From Mangrovihabitans endophyticus (GTDB taxonomy: Bacteria; Actinomycetota; Actinomycetes; Mycobacteriales; Micromonosporaceae), in contig NZ_BMMX01000025.1 of NCBI RefSeq assembly GCF_014646155.1, positions 17,725 to 81,724 on the forward strand: a stretch of 64,000 nt of DNA. The letters are read 5' to 3'. Each line of letters begins with the position of its first letter. Within the stretch, counting starts at the first letter, position 1. The notes beneath the pieces are model-generated. The model saw only the letters and a list, made by a program, of their open reading frames with translations. It did no database searches and was not told the DNA's origin. Shown here piece after piece: positions 16,295 through 24,501 of this stretch. The translations under genes and the position numbers were made by a program.

Positions 16295-16944
16295 CTGGCC
16301 CGGTGACGACCGTGGACAGGGCGGGCTCCGCCGCGCGGGCGGCGGAACAGCTACGCAACTCGATGATCAACGGCGATCTGGCACCCGGCACGCGCCTCGC
16401 CGAGGCATCCCTCACCGGACCGCTCGGCGTGTCCCGCAACACGCTGCGCGAGGCGTTCTCCACGCTGGTCGAGGAGGGGCTGCTGGTGCGCCGGCCGCAC
16501 CGCGGCGTGTTCGTGGCCGTGCTCAGCTCGGCGCAGATCGCCGACATCTACCGGGTGCGCGCCATCCTGGAATGCACCGCGCTCGCCGAGGCGCCGGTCG
16601 ACCCGCCGCAGGCGGCCGGCATGCGCGCCGCGGTCGAGGACGCCCGGCGTGCCATCGCGGCCTCCGACTGGCGAGCGGTGGGCACCAGCAACATGCACTT
16701 CCACGAGCAGATCGTGGCGCTGGCCGGCAGCCAGCGGCTGAACGGCTGGATGAAGCAGCTCACCGCGGAGCTGCGGCTGGCCTTCGCCGGGGTGCCCGAC
16801 CCGTCGGCGCTGCACCGCCCGTTCGTGGCGATGAACGACGAGATCACCCGCGCGTACGAGGACGGCCGCACGGACACCGCTGCCGACCTGCTGCGCGACT
16901 ACCTGCGCACCTCGGAACGCGTGATGCTAGGCAGCCTGCCGTAA
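16291..16944 (+). CDS. GntR-family (FadR/FCD-type) regulator of the 5-oxoprolinase operon
   Basis: A 217-aa repressor-type protein if the TTG at 16291 is used (TTGA overlap with pxpC), or 213 aa from GTG 16303. The winged helix is at about residues 10-75 (SMINGDLAPGTRLAEASL, SRNTLREAFSTLVEEGLL). The C-terminal helical FCD ligand-binding domain follows, with HFHEQIVAL. FCD regulators usually bind an organic acid through a metal. Its position suggests it senses 5-oxoproline or a relative and binds the paired operators at 12701-12739. It overlaps the convergent HAD gene by 18 bp. Confidence 0.9.
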   Translation: MTGPVTTVDRAGSAARAAEQLRNSMINGDLAPGTRLAEASLTGPLGVSRNTLREAFSTLVEEGLLVRRPHRGVFVAVLSSAQIADIYRVRAILECTALAEAPVDPPQAAGMRAAVEDARRAIAASDWRAVGTSNMHFHEQIVALAGSQRLNGWMKQLTAELRLAFAGVPDPSALHRPFVAMNDEITRAYEDGRTDTAADLLRDYLRTSERVMLGSLP

Positions 16945-17658
16945 CAGCTTCTGCAGGCCGAAACCGTCGTCCACCTCGGCGTCCGGCGCCGGCCACGCAT
17001 CGGGGTCCTCCCCGCGGGTGCGCCCGGAGATCATCAGAACCGCGGCGGCGGTCTCGGCGCGCCGGGCGCACACGATGTCCCGGCGCCGGCTGTCGCCCAC
17101 GAACCAGCAGGACCGGGCCGGCACACCGAGTTCCGCCGCGGCCGACCAGATCATCTGCGGGTTGGGTTTGCGCACCCCGGCCTCGTCGCTGTAGACCTGC
17201 GCGCCGAACAGCCCGGCCACCCCGGCGCGGGCGAGGAAGTCGCGGTGCGCGGCACCGCACAGCGTGTTGCTCACCACCGCCATCGGCAGCCGCGCGGTGT
17301 GCAGCAGGTCGGCGATGCCCGGCCGCAACGCCCAGCCGTGCCGCCACGCCCAGTCGTAGCTCAGCTTTCCGACCACGGCGCGCACCTTGGCCCGCGCGGT
17401 GCGCGGCCACTCCCCGATCACGAACCGCTCCCACACCTCGGCCTGCGGGAGCTCGTCCGGCTCGTCCCGGTCGCGCCACCGCGCGTACGCCTGCGCGCCG
17501 GATGCCAGATCCCGCTGGATCTCCCCCGGCGTGCGCACACCGGCGATCAGGTTGTAAAGGCGCAGCACCAGCTCCGGAGGCGCGTCGGCACGCTGCGGCG
17601 GCGCGTCGGCGAGCACGCCCCCGAAGTCGAGCAGCAACGCCTGCGGGCGGGGAAGCAT
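16927..17658 (-). CDS. HAD-superfamily hydrolase
   Basis: A 243-aa HAD phosphatase-like protein. Motif I is LLLDFGGVLAD at residue 8, motif II is VVSNTL, the motif III Lys lies in EAGVRKPNPQMI, and motif IV is CWFVGDSRRRD. A helical cap occupies about residues 20-100. In the FGGVLA form motif I keeps the nucleophilic Asp but has Gly at the second Asp position, as in haloacid-dehalogenase-like members, so phosphatase activity is not certain. No ribosome site is seen; TAGCGT lies 6 nt before the ATG. It shares 18 bp with the end of the GntR gene on the other strand. Confidence 0.82.
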   Translation of the reverse strand: MLPRPQALLLDFGGVLADAPPQRADAPPELVLRLYNLIAGVRTPGEIQRDLASGAQAYARWRDRDEPDELPQAEVWERFVIGEWPRTARAKVRAVVGKLSYDWAWRHGWALRPGIADLLHTARLPMAVVSNTLCGAAHRDFLARAGVAGLFGAQVYSDEAGVRKPNPQMIWSAAAELGVPARSCWFVGDSRRRDIVCARRAETAAAVLMISGRTRGEDPDAWPAPDAEVDDGFGLQKLLRQAA

Positions 17659-17664
17659 CCGCCC

Positions 17665-17670
17665 ACGCTA
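17665..17670 (-). promoter_or_regulatory. Candidate -10 hexamer TAGCGT, leaderless HAD gene
   Basis: On the minus strand TAGCGT, then 6 nt, then ATG at 17658, with no Shine-Dalgarno sequence. It lies between this gene and the ROK gene, suggesting a separate transcript. Confidence 0.45.
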
Positions 17671-18441
17671 TCGAAAGCCGTCGGCACCTCGGCCCAGCGT
17701 CCAGGCCCGGACTCCGCCGAGAATGCCCGCGGTGTTCGGCACCACCACCACGTCGTCGCCCATCCGGGCCAACTGCGTGGCGGTGATCAGCCGCGCGTTG
17801 CCGCCGCCCAGATACAGCCGGTCCCAAAGGAACACCGGCCGCAGCCCCTCGACGACGTTGCGCACCCGTCGCGACCACAGCGCGTCGCCCAGTCGCCGAC
17901 GCTCATGCTCCCCGATGTAGGTGTCGTAGCTCATCCCCCAGCGGACCGGCGCCTGCGACACCTCCAGATGCGGTGCCAGCGCGCCGCCGTCGAACAGCGC
18001 GCACCCCAACCCGGTGCCGAGCGTCAGGATCAGCTCGCACCCGGTGCCGGCCACCACCCCGGCGCCATGCACCTCGGCGTCGTTCAGCACCAGCGTCGGC
18101 AGGCCGAACGCCTCGGCCAGGGCGGTCCGCGCGTCGAACCCGAACCATGCCTGCATCAGATCCGGGTCGATCCTGGTGCGCGGACCGCTGCGGGTGATGT
18201 AGTGCGGTGTCGCGACCACCACGCCGTGACGCAACATGCCCGGCATGCCGACGGTCACCCGGTCCGCGGTCGGCAGCCGTTCGCCGAGACCCACCAGCGT
18301 CTTCACGAACAGGTCAGGCGGCAGTGGGTACGGCGTCGGGATGCGCAGCGCCTGCGCTCGCATCGTGCCGGCATCATCCAGGACCGAGCCCTTGATGCCG
18401 CCCCCACCGCAGTCGATCGTCAACGTGAAAGCCACAGTCAC
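17668..18441 (-). CDS. ROK-family (polyphosphate) glucokinase
   Basis: A 257-aa sugar kinase. The phosphate-binding motif LTIDCGGGGIKGSVLD opens at residue 7, VTVGMPGM follows, the catalytic Asp lies in LNDAEVHG, and ELILTLGTGLGCALF is the second phosphate loop. Length and these motifs match the actinobacterial polyphosphate/ATP glucokinase branch, which phosphorylates glucose. The canonical ROK zinc cysteines are absent, as in that branch. GTG 18441 is the start. Nine bases separate it from the downstream HAD gene. Confidence 0.82.
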   Translation of the reverse strand: MTVAFTLTIDCGGGGIKGSVLDDAGTMRAQALRIPTPYPLPPDLFVKTLVGLGERLPTADRVTVGMPGMLRHGVVVATPHYITRSGPRTRIDPDLMQAWFGFDARTALAEAFGLPTLVLNDAEVHGAGVVAGTGCELILTLGTGLGCALFDGGALAPHLEVSQAPVRWGMSYDTYIGEHERRRLGDALWSRRVRNVVEGLRPVFLWDRLYLGGGNARLITATQLARMGDDVVVVPNTAGILGGVRAWTLGRGADGFR

Positions 18442-18491
18442 GAGTTTGCCCTGTAAGCCGCGGCGTCGTCACGGCGACGCGGGCAACCGGC

Positions 18492-19787
18492 TCACCCCAC
18501 CGGGTCCCCCATGTCGGCGGCGCGCGGCAGGGCACGCAGGCGCACCCGCGTGATGGCCCGCCCGGAGATCTCCACCACCTCCGCGGTGAAGGCCGGCAGG
18601 GTGACCACCTCGCCGGGCGCGGTCGGGATGTATCCCAGCGCGGCCAGCACCATGCCCGCCACCGTCGTGTAGTCGCCGTCCTCCGCCTCGGCGGGTTCGA
18701 AGCCCACGTCCGGCAGGTCGTGGATCGGGAAGGAACCCGGCATCAACAAGGCGCCGTCCGGTTCCAGCACCGAGCGCTGCACGTCGCGGTCGCGCTCGTC
18801 GTAGATCTCCCCGACGATCTCCTCGACGAGGTCCTCCATGGTGACGATGCCGTTGACCGCGCCGCGTTCGTTGACCACCATCGCCAGTTGCTGACGTTCC
18901 ACGCGCAACTGTCGCAGCGCGTCGGACACCCGGAGCATCTCCGGCAGGAACAGGCCCGGCCGGACCAGCCCGTCCACCGTGCCGTCCGCGTCCACCAGGG
19001 CGCTCAGGTGCACCACGCCGTGCACGTCGTCCAGCCCGGCCGGCCCCACCACCGGCGCGCGGGACCGACCGGCGTCGATCATCATCCGCAACGCGTCGTG
19101 GGCGCTCGTGCCCCGGTGCAGGGTGAGCACGTCCCGGCGGGGCACCAGGATCTCCCGCAGGCTCCGGTCGGCGATCGCGAACGCGCCGCTGATGATGGTG
19201 CGCTGCTCGGCGGTGATGTCCTGCTGCGCCGCGACCATGTCCCGGAGTTCCTCCGCGGTCACCTCCTCGCGCTGCGCCTTCGGATCCCCGCCCGCCAGCC
19301 TGACCACCACGTCGGTGGCGACGCCGAGCAACCACACCGCCGGACGGGAGATCATCGACAGCGTGTCCAGCGGGCGGGCCACCACCAGCGACCAGCCTTC
19401 CGTACGCTGCATCGCGATCCGTTTCGGCGCCAGCTCGCCGAGTACCAGGGTGACGAACGTCAGCACGATGGTGACCAGGACGACGGCGGTGGGCTGCGCG
19501 GCGCGGCCGAGGAAGCTCAGCGGCTCCACCAGCGGCTTGGACAGCGAGACGGCAGCCGCCGCGGAGGCGAGGAACCCGGCCAGCGTGATGCCGATCTGGA
19601 TGGTGGCCAGAAATCTGTTCGGGTCACGGCTGAGCCGGGCCAGCACCCGGCCACGCCGGGAGTCGCGCTCCAACCGCTGCACCTGACTGTCGCGCAGCGA
19701 CACCAGCGCCATCTCGCTACCCGCGAAGGCGGCGTTGACCAGCACCAAAACCAGCACCAGGAGGAGCTCGCCCGCTATCCCATCCAT
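18492..19787 (-). CDS. CNNM/CorC-HlyC family membrane protein with CBS domains
   Basis: A 431-aa protein. Residues 1-~195 are a DUF21 transmembrane domain (LLLVLVLVLVNAAFAGSEMAL). Two CBS domains follow at about 210-335, then the CorC_HlyC domain at about 350-425 (DYTTVAGMVLAALG). These proteins are linked to Mg2+/Co2+ transport or efflux; the old name haemolysin is misleading. ATG 19787 follows AAGGA by 7 nt. It is followed by about 50 bp before the ROK gene. Confidence 0.9.
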   Translation of the reverse strand: MDGIAGELLLVLVLVLVNAAFAGSEMALVSLRDSQVQRLERDSRRGRVLARLSRDPNRFLATIQIGITLAGFLASAAAAVSLSKPLVEPLSFLGRAAQPTAVVLVTIVLTFVTLVLGELAPKRIAMQRTEGWSLVVARPLDTLSMISRPAVWLLGVATDVVVRLAGGDPKAQREEVTAEELRDMVAAQQDITAEQRTIISGAFAIADRSLREILVPRRDVLTLHRGTSAHDALRMMIDAGRSRAPVVGPAGLDDVHGVVHLSALVDADGTVDGLVRPGLFLPEMLRVSDALRQLRVERQQLAMVVNERGAVNGIVTMEDLVEEIVGEIYDERDRDVQRSVLEPDGALLMPGSFPIHDLPDVGFEPAEAEDGDYTTVAGMVLAALGYIPTAPGEVVTLPAFTAEVVEISGRAITRVRLRALPRAADMGDPVG

Positions 19788-19933
19788 CGTCACATCCTTG
19801 GGGGTGTTCCCGAACCGTCGGTGGGGTTTACCCAGCCGAGGGGCCTCTGAGGCTTGGGCGAATGATGCCCGACTCCCGGACACGCCACCCGCACGGGTGG
19901 CGACCTTCCGGAAGTGCTCCCCGCACGGGACGC

Positions 19934-20863
19934 TCAGAAACGGGCGAACGACCGTAACGGCATGCGCGGACCGCGGCGCGGCGCCATGATGCCGCCAGCC
20001 GCGAGCAGGTCACACACCCGGCCGCGATGGCCGCGGAACGGCTCCAGCAACTCCAGCATCCGCTCGTCGGTGCCGCGCGCCTCGCCGGCCAACGCCCAGG
20101 TCACGGTGCTCGGGATGTGGTAGTCACCGACGCTTACCGCGTCCGCGTCGCCATACGCTGTGCGCACCACCTCCGCCGCCGTCCACGCCCCGATGCCGGG
20201 CAACGCGACCAGGCGCCGGGTGGCCTCGGCCGCGTCCACGCACCTCTCCAGCCGATCGGCCACCGCCGCGGCGCGCAGCAACGTCTGCGCGCGGCGCTGC
20301 TCCACCCCGAACGGATGGAACACCCAGTACGGCGTCGCGGCCACCGCGGCCGGGTCGGGCGGCAACAGCAATTCCGCCGGTCCGGGTGCCGGCTCCCCGA
20401 AATGAGCCACCATGGCCCGGTACGCGCGATGCGCCTCTTTGCCGGTGACTTTCTGTTCCAGAACCGCCCGCACCAGCCGGGGAAAAACGCGCCCGGTGGC
20501 GGGCATGCGCACACCGGCGAAGGTACGCGCGAGCCGCGCCACCATCGGATGCCGCGCGGCAAGCTCGGCGAAGCCGGCAACATCGTCGCGCAGACCGGCG
20601 ATGGCGTCGGCCCGGTCCACGACCCAGTCGGCGCCGCTGCCGTACCCGGTAGCCACGAGCGCCTCGCCATCCCGGGCACACCACAGCGTGCCGGGGCCGT
20701 CGGGAGTGCGCAGGGCGAGCCAGAAGCCGCGACCATCAACCCGGGCGCAGGCGTCGTGCCGCACCGCAACGAGAGAACCGACCGTACGGGCAAGGTCGTA
20801 ACGCTCCGGCAGCTCCAAGCGTCGCCTCACCGGGGTGGTCACCGCACCACTGTGCCACCCCAC
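19934..20863 (-). CDS. DNA-3-methyladenine glycosylase II-like (AlkA, HhH-GPD)
   Basis: A protein of about 309 aa (GTG 20863) or 302 aa (GTG 20842). It removes alkylated bases in base excision repair. The central RLVRAVLEQKVTGKEAHRAYRA starts the HhH-GPD fold. The helix-hairpin-helix is LVALPGIGAWTAAEVVRTA, and the catalytic Asp lies downstream in AVSVGDYHIPS. The N-terminal region (about 1-110) is the AlkA-like TBP-fold part. No Fe-S cysteines are present at the C-terminus, as expected for AlkA and not Nth/MutY. A repeat tract begins at the start codon end. Confidence 0.87.
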   Translation of the reverse strand: MGWHSGAVTTPVRRRLELPERYDLARTVGSLVAVRHDACARVDGRGFWLALRTPDGPGTLWCARDGEALVATGYGSGADWVVDRADAIAGLRDDVAGFAELAARHPMVARLARTFAGVRMPATGRVFPRLVRAVLEQKVTGKEAHRAYRAMVAHFGEPAPGPAELLLPPDPAAVAATPYWVFHPFGVEQRRAQTLLRAAAVADRLERCVDAAEATRRLVALPGIGAWTAAEVVRTAYGDADAVSVGDYHIPSTVTWALAGEARGTDERMLELLEPFRGHRGRVCDLLAAGGIMAPRRGPRMPLRSFARF

Positions 20864-20869
20864 TCATCC

Positions 20870-21065
20870 CCCCGCCCCCACCGCCCCCGTCACGTCGCCC
20901 CGCCGCCGCCCCCCGTCACGTGGCCCGCCACCGCCCCCGTCACGTGGCCCCGCCGCCCCCGTCACGTCGCCCCGCCGCCCCCGTCACGTCGCCCCGCCGC
21001 CCCCGTCACGTCGCCCCCGTTACGTCGCCCCGCCGCCGCCCCCGTCACGTCTCCCCCGTCACGTG
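20870..21065. repeat. C-rich tandem repeat built on CGTCACGT
   Basis: Nine copies of CGT(C/T)ACGT begin near 20888, 20914, 20938, 20960, 20982, 21004, 21018, 21043 and 21058, joined by C/G-rich spacers such as CGCCCCGCCGCCCC. Several intervals are exactly 22 bp. There is no conserved spacer-repeat logic of a CRISPR. It lies upstream of the glycosylase gene. Confidence 0.8.
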
Positions 21066-21069
21066 GTCC

Positions 21070-21182
21070 CGTCGATCTTGAGCTTCGTGTGCCCTTTTCA
21101 TACGGCTTTCACGTGGAATGTCTGCCCGACAAGTTCAAGATCGAGGCCGTGGCGCGGGGCCGCCGGATCGATCTCGGAGTTC
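21070..21182. repeat. Dispersed intergenic repeat, copy 1
   Basis: Begins GTCGATCTTGAGCTT and contains TTCAAGATCGAGGCCG, TGGCGCGGGGCC and ATCGATCTCGGAG. The same order of blocks occurs at 63733-63835. The two GATCTTGA/TCAAGATC blocks face each other, so the unit could fold as a long-loop hairpin. No open frame crosses it convincingly. Confidence 0.7.
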
Positions 21183-22233
21183 CGGTCGGACTTGTCGCAT
21201 AGGACACCCCAAACCAGGCACCTCAGTTTCGCCATCGCTCTGGTTTGCGTGACCGTGACGGCGGACGGGTCCTTCGGCAGCGGGGGCCCGCCTCCGATGG
21301 TGGCCTCGGCCGTGGCGCGGGGCCGTCACCACCCACCCGGCATCCGGCTCCACCCCGACGGTGTTCCCGGCCGTCACTGGTGGCCGTCACCACCCACCCG
21401 ACACCCGGCCAGCCGTAGCCGGTGGCTGTCACCGCCTGCCCGGCCGTAGCGCAGAGCTGTCATGCCGGGCCCATGACGTGCGTGAGCGACGGCCGAACGA
21501 GCGATGACAGCCACCCTCTACGGCCGGATCTCACCACCGGGCGCAGGCGCAGCGGGCACCGGGCACAGGCGCACCGGGCACACCCCGCCGCCGGGGCGGT
21601 CGAGCCGTTGCACGCCCCGCCACACCATCACAGCCGACAAAGCAGACACGAGGGCCGGCGTGAACCGTGCCAACGCACACGCCTCGGGGCGCCGTCAGAA
21701 ACGGCGAAAGTCGAGTGGCACACAAACCCCAAGATCGATGCGCTGGGGAGCGCGTCAAACGAACGAGAGGCGCCGAACGAGCCGGGAAGCGCGTCGAAGA
21801 ACGAGAGCGTGCCGAACGGACGGGAGGCGCCGAACGGACGAGAGCGTGCCGGGCCGGCCTGTCGGTGGCTCATCCCGGGTCCGCTGCGGTCCCGGGCGGA
21901 TCGGCGGGCCCAGGCCAGCGAGGGCATGCCGATGGCCCTGGCCGCGCTCCCGGCCAGGGCCATCGGGGGCGAACACCGACACCCGAGTAGGTCCGTGTCG
22001 CCCAGTGCCGGAGCTGGTAGCCCGGCCCGATCGGTCTCGCGCCTCCTTTCGTCAGCCGACTCCTGTCGTCGGGCCGTCTGCCGGGGCATCCGTCCTCAGG
22101 GTGGGACGGGCGCCGGGATGCGATGGGGGGTCCTCCGCGTACGCGACGGGTGCCTCGCTGAAGGAGCCGCGTCGCGGAGTTCGCATCCCGGCCCGCCGGC
22201 AGTTGCTCCGCGGGTCAATGCGAGCGTGCCGAC
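21183..22233. other. About 1 kb without a convincing gene, rich in short degenerate repeats
   Basis: Both strands were read. Overlapping open frames exist only because of the high GC content, and none has a recognisable domain or good start. The stretch holds two copies of GGCCGTCACCACCCACCCG (near 21322 and 21383) and a CACCGGGCRCAGGCGCA motif around 21540-21580. Between 21740 and 21850 is an array of GCCGAACGGACG and ACGAGAGCGTGCCG. It looks like decayed or expanded intergenic DNA. Confidence 0.6.
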
Positions 22234-23451
22234 TTACTGGTTGCCGCCCTGCTGCCGGCCGCCACGCCCCTGCTGCTGGTCGCCCTGCTGCTGGTCGCCA
22301 CCGTCCTGCTGGTCGTTGCCGCCCTGCTGGTCGCCACCCTGCTGCTGGTCGTCGCCACCCTGCTGGTCGTTGCCGCCCTGCTGGTCGCCACCCTGCTGGT
22401 CGTTGCCGCCCTGCTGGTCGCCACCCTGCTGGTCGTCGCCACCCTGCTGGTCACCGCCGCCGTTGCCGCCGGTCACCTGGATGCGGACCACGTCGAAGGC
22501 CGGCGTCTGGTTGGCGCGCTCCATCATCGGGATGCGGTGCGAGCCGTCACCGGCCCACGAGGCGCACTGCGCGAGGCCCGCGTCGGGCAGGCCCGGCACC
22601 TGGATGGTGACCTGGTCCGGGGCGCGGCCACCCTGGCTGTCCTCGGTGGCCACGAAGAACGCCGGAACCGGGTCAGGCGCGGGAGCCTCGTCGGTGCTCT
22701 GCAGCATGCGGCAGGCGGTGTGGAAGTGACCGCGGGTGATGCCGTCCTCCAGCACCGAGCTCTCCACGTAGTATCCGCCCTGGCCGGCGGCCAGGAAGCG
22801 GTCCCGGATCAGGTTCCGGGTGCTGACCCGCATGGTGAACGCCTGGTTCACGCCCACTTCTTGCGGCGCGTCGGTGATCAGCAGCGACGGGTTGTTCGCC
22901 GCCGCACCGACCTCACCGAAAGCGGTGGAGACGCACTTGTCGCCCTCCTGGAAACCGGTGTGCGGCTGCAGGGTGCTGTTGTCGCAGTTGTTGGCCAGCA
23001 CGCCGAGTCCGGCACCGGGCGGCGGCGTGGCGTCGTCGCCCGACTGGCCGCCGTTGTTGTCGCCGCCGGCCTGGTCGCCCGCGCCGGCTCCGCCGTTGTC
23101 GCCGTTGTTGTTGCCGACGTTGTCCATCACCCATTGGCGGCACCGGGCGCGCAGCTCCGAGGCGCTCACCGTGTCACTGGCACCGTCGTCGGAGTGCTGG
23201 GTGACCCGGCCCTTGTTCGTGGTGTACGTGCCGCGCTTCGTCTCCGAGGAGAGCTTGTTGGTGCGTGGCGGCCGGAGCCGGTCACAGGCGGCGAGGGCGC
23301 GATCCGTGGACCGGCGGGTGCTCGCGTCCGAAACCTGGGTGACGGTCACGACGCCACCGAACGCCACGAGGGTGGCGGCCACGGCGATGATCCGCCGCCG
23401 GCCTCGCAGCCAGGTCGATTTGCTGTTGCGCCGGTACTGCGACCTTCGCAT
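22234..23451 (-). CDS. Secreted Pecanex-like protein with Gly/Gln/Asp repeat tail
   Basis: A 405-aa exported protein of the actinobacterial family often labelled Pecanex-like. An Arg-rich N-terminus and one hydrophobic helix (IIAVAATLVAFGGVVTV, about 21-38) act as signal or anchor. Then comes a cysteine-containing region, an Asn/Gly-rich linker (about 145-175) and a conserved domain to about 340 containing CASWAGDGSHRIPMM. The last ~65 residues are GGDQQGGNDQQ-type repeats, encoded by a short tandem DNA repeat. ATG 23451 starts the protein. Function is unknown; it lies in a cluster of envelope genes with an ECF sigma factor. Confidence 0.78.
   Translation of the reverse strand: MRRSQYRRNSKSTWLRGRRRIIAVAATLVAFGGVVTVTQVSDASTRRSTDRALAACDRLRPPRTNKLSSETKRGTYTTNKGRVTQHSDDGASDTVSASELRARCRQWVMDNVGNNNGDNGGAGAGDQAGGDNNGGQSGDDATPPPGAGLGVLANNCDNSTLQPHTGFQEGDKCVSTAFGEVGAAANNPSLLITDAPQEVGVNQAFTMRVSTRNLIRDRFLAAGQGGYYVESSVLEDGITRGHFHTACRMLQSTDEAPAPDPVPAFFVATEDSQGGRAPDQVTIQVPGLPDAGLAQCASWAGDGSHRIPMMERANQTPAFDVVRIQVTGGNGGGDQQGGDDQQGGDQQGGNDQQGGDQQGGNDQQGGDDQQQGGDQQGGNDQQDGGDQQQGDQQQGRGGRQQGGNQ
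22245..22453. repeat. Tandem repeat encoding the GGDQQGGNDQQ tail
   Basis: Repeats of CTGCTGGTCGCCACC and CTGCTGGTCGTTGCCGCC on the plus strand, all in multiples of three bases. Copy-number change would lengthen or shorten the Gln/Gly tail without a frameshift. Confidence 0.85.
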
Positions 23452-23528
23452 GGGTGACACCTTTCTCTGTCGCACATTTTGGGCCGACGGTGGAGGCCGC
23501 CCCGGGATGTGGTGAGCCGGGCTAGGGG

Positions 23529-24311
23529 TTACCGCGCCCGGAGAATGCGCATGGTGGTGATGACGCCGGCGGTGAGCGCACCCGCCAGCACGAGGAGCAA
23601 GACCGTGGTGCTGACGCCGGACACTCCGCCGCCGGAACTGGTCGCGGCGGCGAGCATCTGCCCGTCCACCGGCACCGGACCCGCGTTCGGCTTCGGCGGC
23701 GGCGCGGTCGGCAACGATCCGTAGTCGACCAACCCGGTGCTCTCCAGCAGAGCGATGTGGGTGAGGACGAACTGGTTCGCCTCCTGCGCCAATTTGCGTA
23801 CGGCGTCGTTGCGGGTGCTGGCCCGGATCGTCGCGATGGCCGGGAAGATCTGGCCGTGCGCGGCGCGGAGCCGGTCCACGTAGATCTGGTCGAAGGTGGT
23901 GCTGTTCGCCGCCCGCATCTCGGCCAGCCAGCCGAGCTGGTTGTTGTTCGGCTGGTTCGGCAGCGCGATGCCCAGCGTCTTCGCCACGCCGACGTCGAGC
24001 TTGTCGAGCAGCACGTGCTGCCCCGAGATGGTTTTGCCGATCTTGATGACCTTGGGGTTCTTCGACTTCTCCTGCGCCATGTTGCCGGCCGGGATCTCCC
24101 ACAGGCCGGCCAGCCGAACCTTGACCACGAAGTCCCGGTCCGCCGCGCTCAGCGGCCCGCTGCCGGTGTCAGTCATGGCACCGTCCGGCGGCACCGGCAC
24201 ACCGTCGGCGGCACGGGCCGCACCGGCGGGCGCCAGCAAGAACGCCAGGACCGTTGCCCCGATGCCCACCATGACGCGGCGGGCGCGTCGATCGATGCGG
24301 GCGGCGATCAT
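23529..24311 (-). CDS. Secreted DUF4142 protein with C-terminal membrane anchor
   Basis: A 260-aa exported protein. The signal peptide runs to about residue 35 (MVGIGATVLAFLLAPAGAARA). A helical DUF4142 domain follows at about 50-200 (LSAADRDFVVKVRLAGLWEI, HVLLDKLDVGVAK). A Pro-rich linker and a transmembrane helix (VSTTVLLLVLAGALTAGVITT) close the protein, followed by RILRAR. DUF4142 is a ferritin-like four-helix fold of unknown role, often found in envelope-stress regulons. The sigma/anti-sigma pair upstream on the same strand fits that, by inference. Confidence 0.82.
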   Translation of the reverse strand: MIAARIDRRARRVMVGIGATVLAFLLAPAGAARAADGVPVPPDGAMTDTGSGPLSAADRDFVVKVRLAGLWEIPAGNMAQEKSKNPKVIKIGKTISGQHVLLDKLDVGVAKTLGIALPNQPNNNQLGWLAEMRAANSTTFDQIYVDRLRAAHGQIFPAIATIRASTRNDAVRKLAQEANQFVLTHIALLESTGLVDYGSLPTAPPPKPNAGPVPVDGQMLAAATSSGGGVSGVSTTVLLLVLAGALTAGVITTMRILRAR

Positions 24312-24501
24312 CTCGTGACCTCTTTCGACTTTCGACGTGTTGTGGAGATCGAACTAAACAGCCGAACAATGCCGTACGCAATGCGAATCAGCATCTGTTG
24401 TGGAAGTCCTATGGCGTACTTAAAAATTAATTCAGAATCGCGGATGATCGGCGGGCTGCCGGCTACCGGCCGAATACCCACCGATTCTCATCCGTCAATG
24501 C

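Noticed and set aside
20870..21065. Possible CRISPR array
   Set aside because: Repeat word is only 8 bp, spacers are not unique, spacing is irregular, and no cas gene is present.
21628..22089. 153-aa open frame with FGASR/FDALP repeats on the minus strand
   Set aside because: The repeats come from degenerate DNA repeats, there is no ribosome site or domain, and an equally long frame exists on the other strand.
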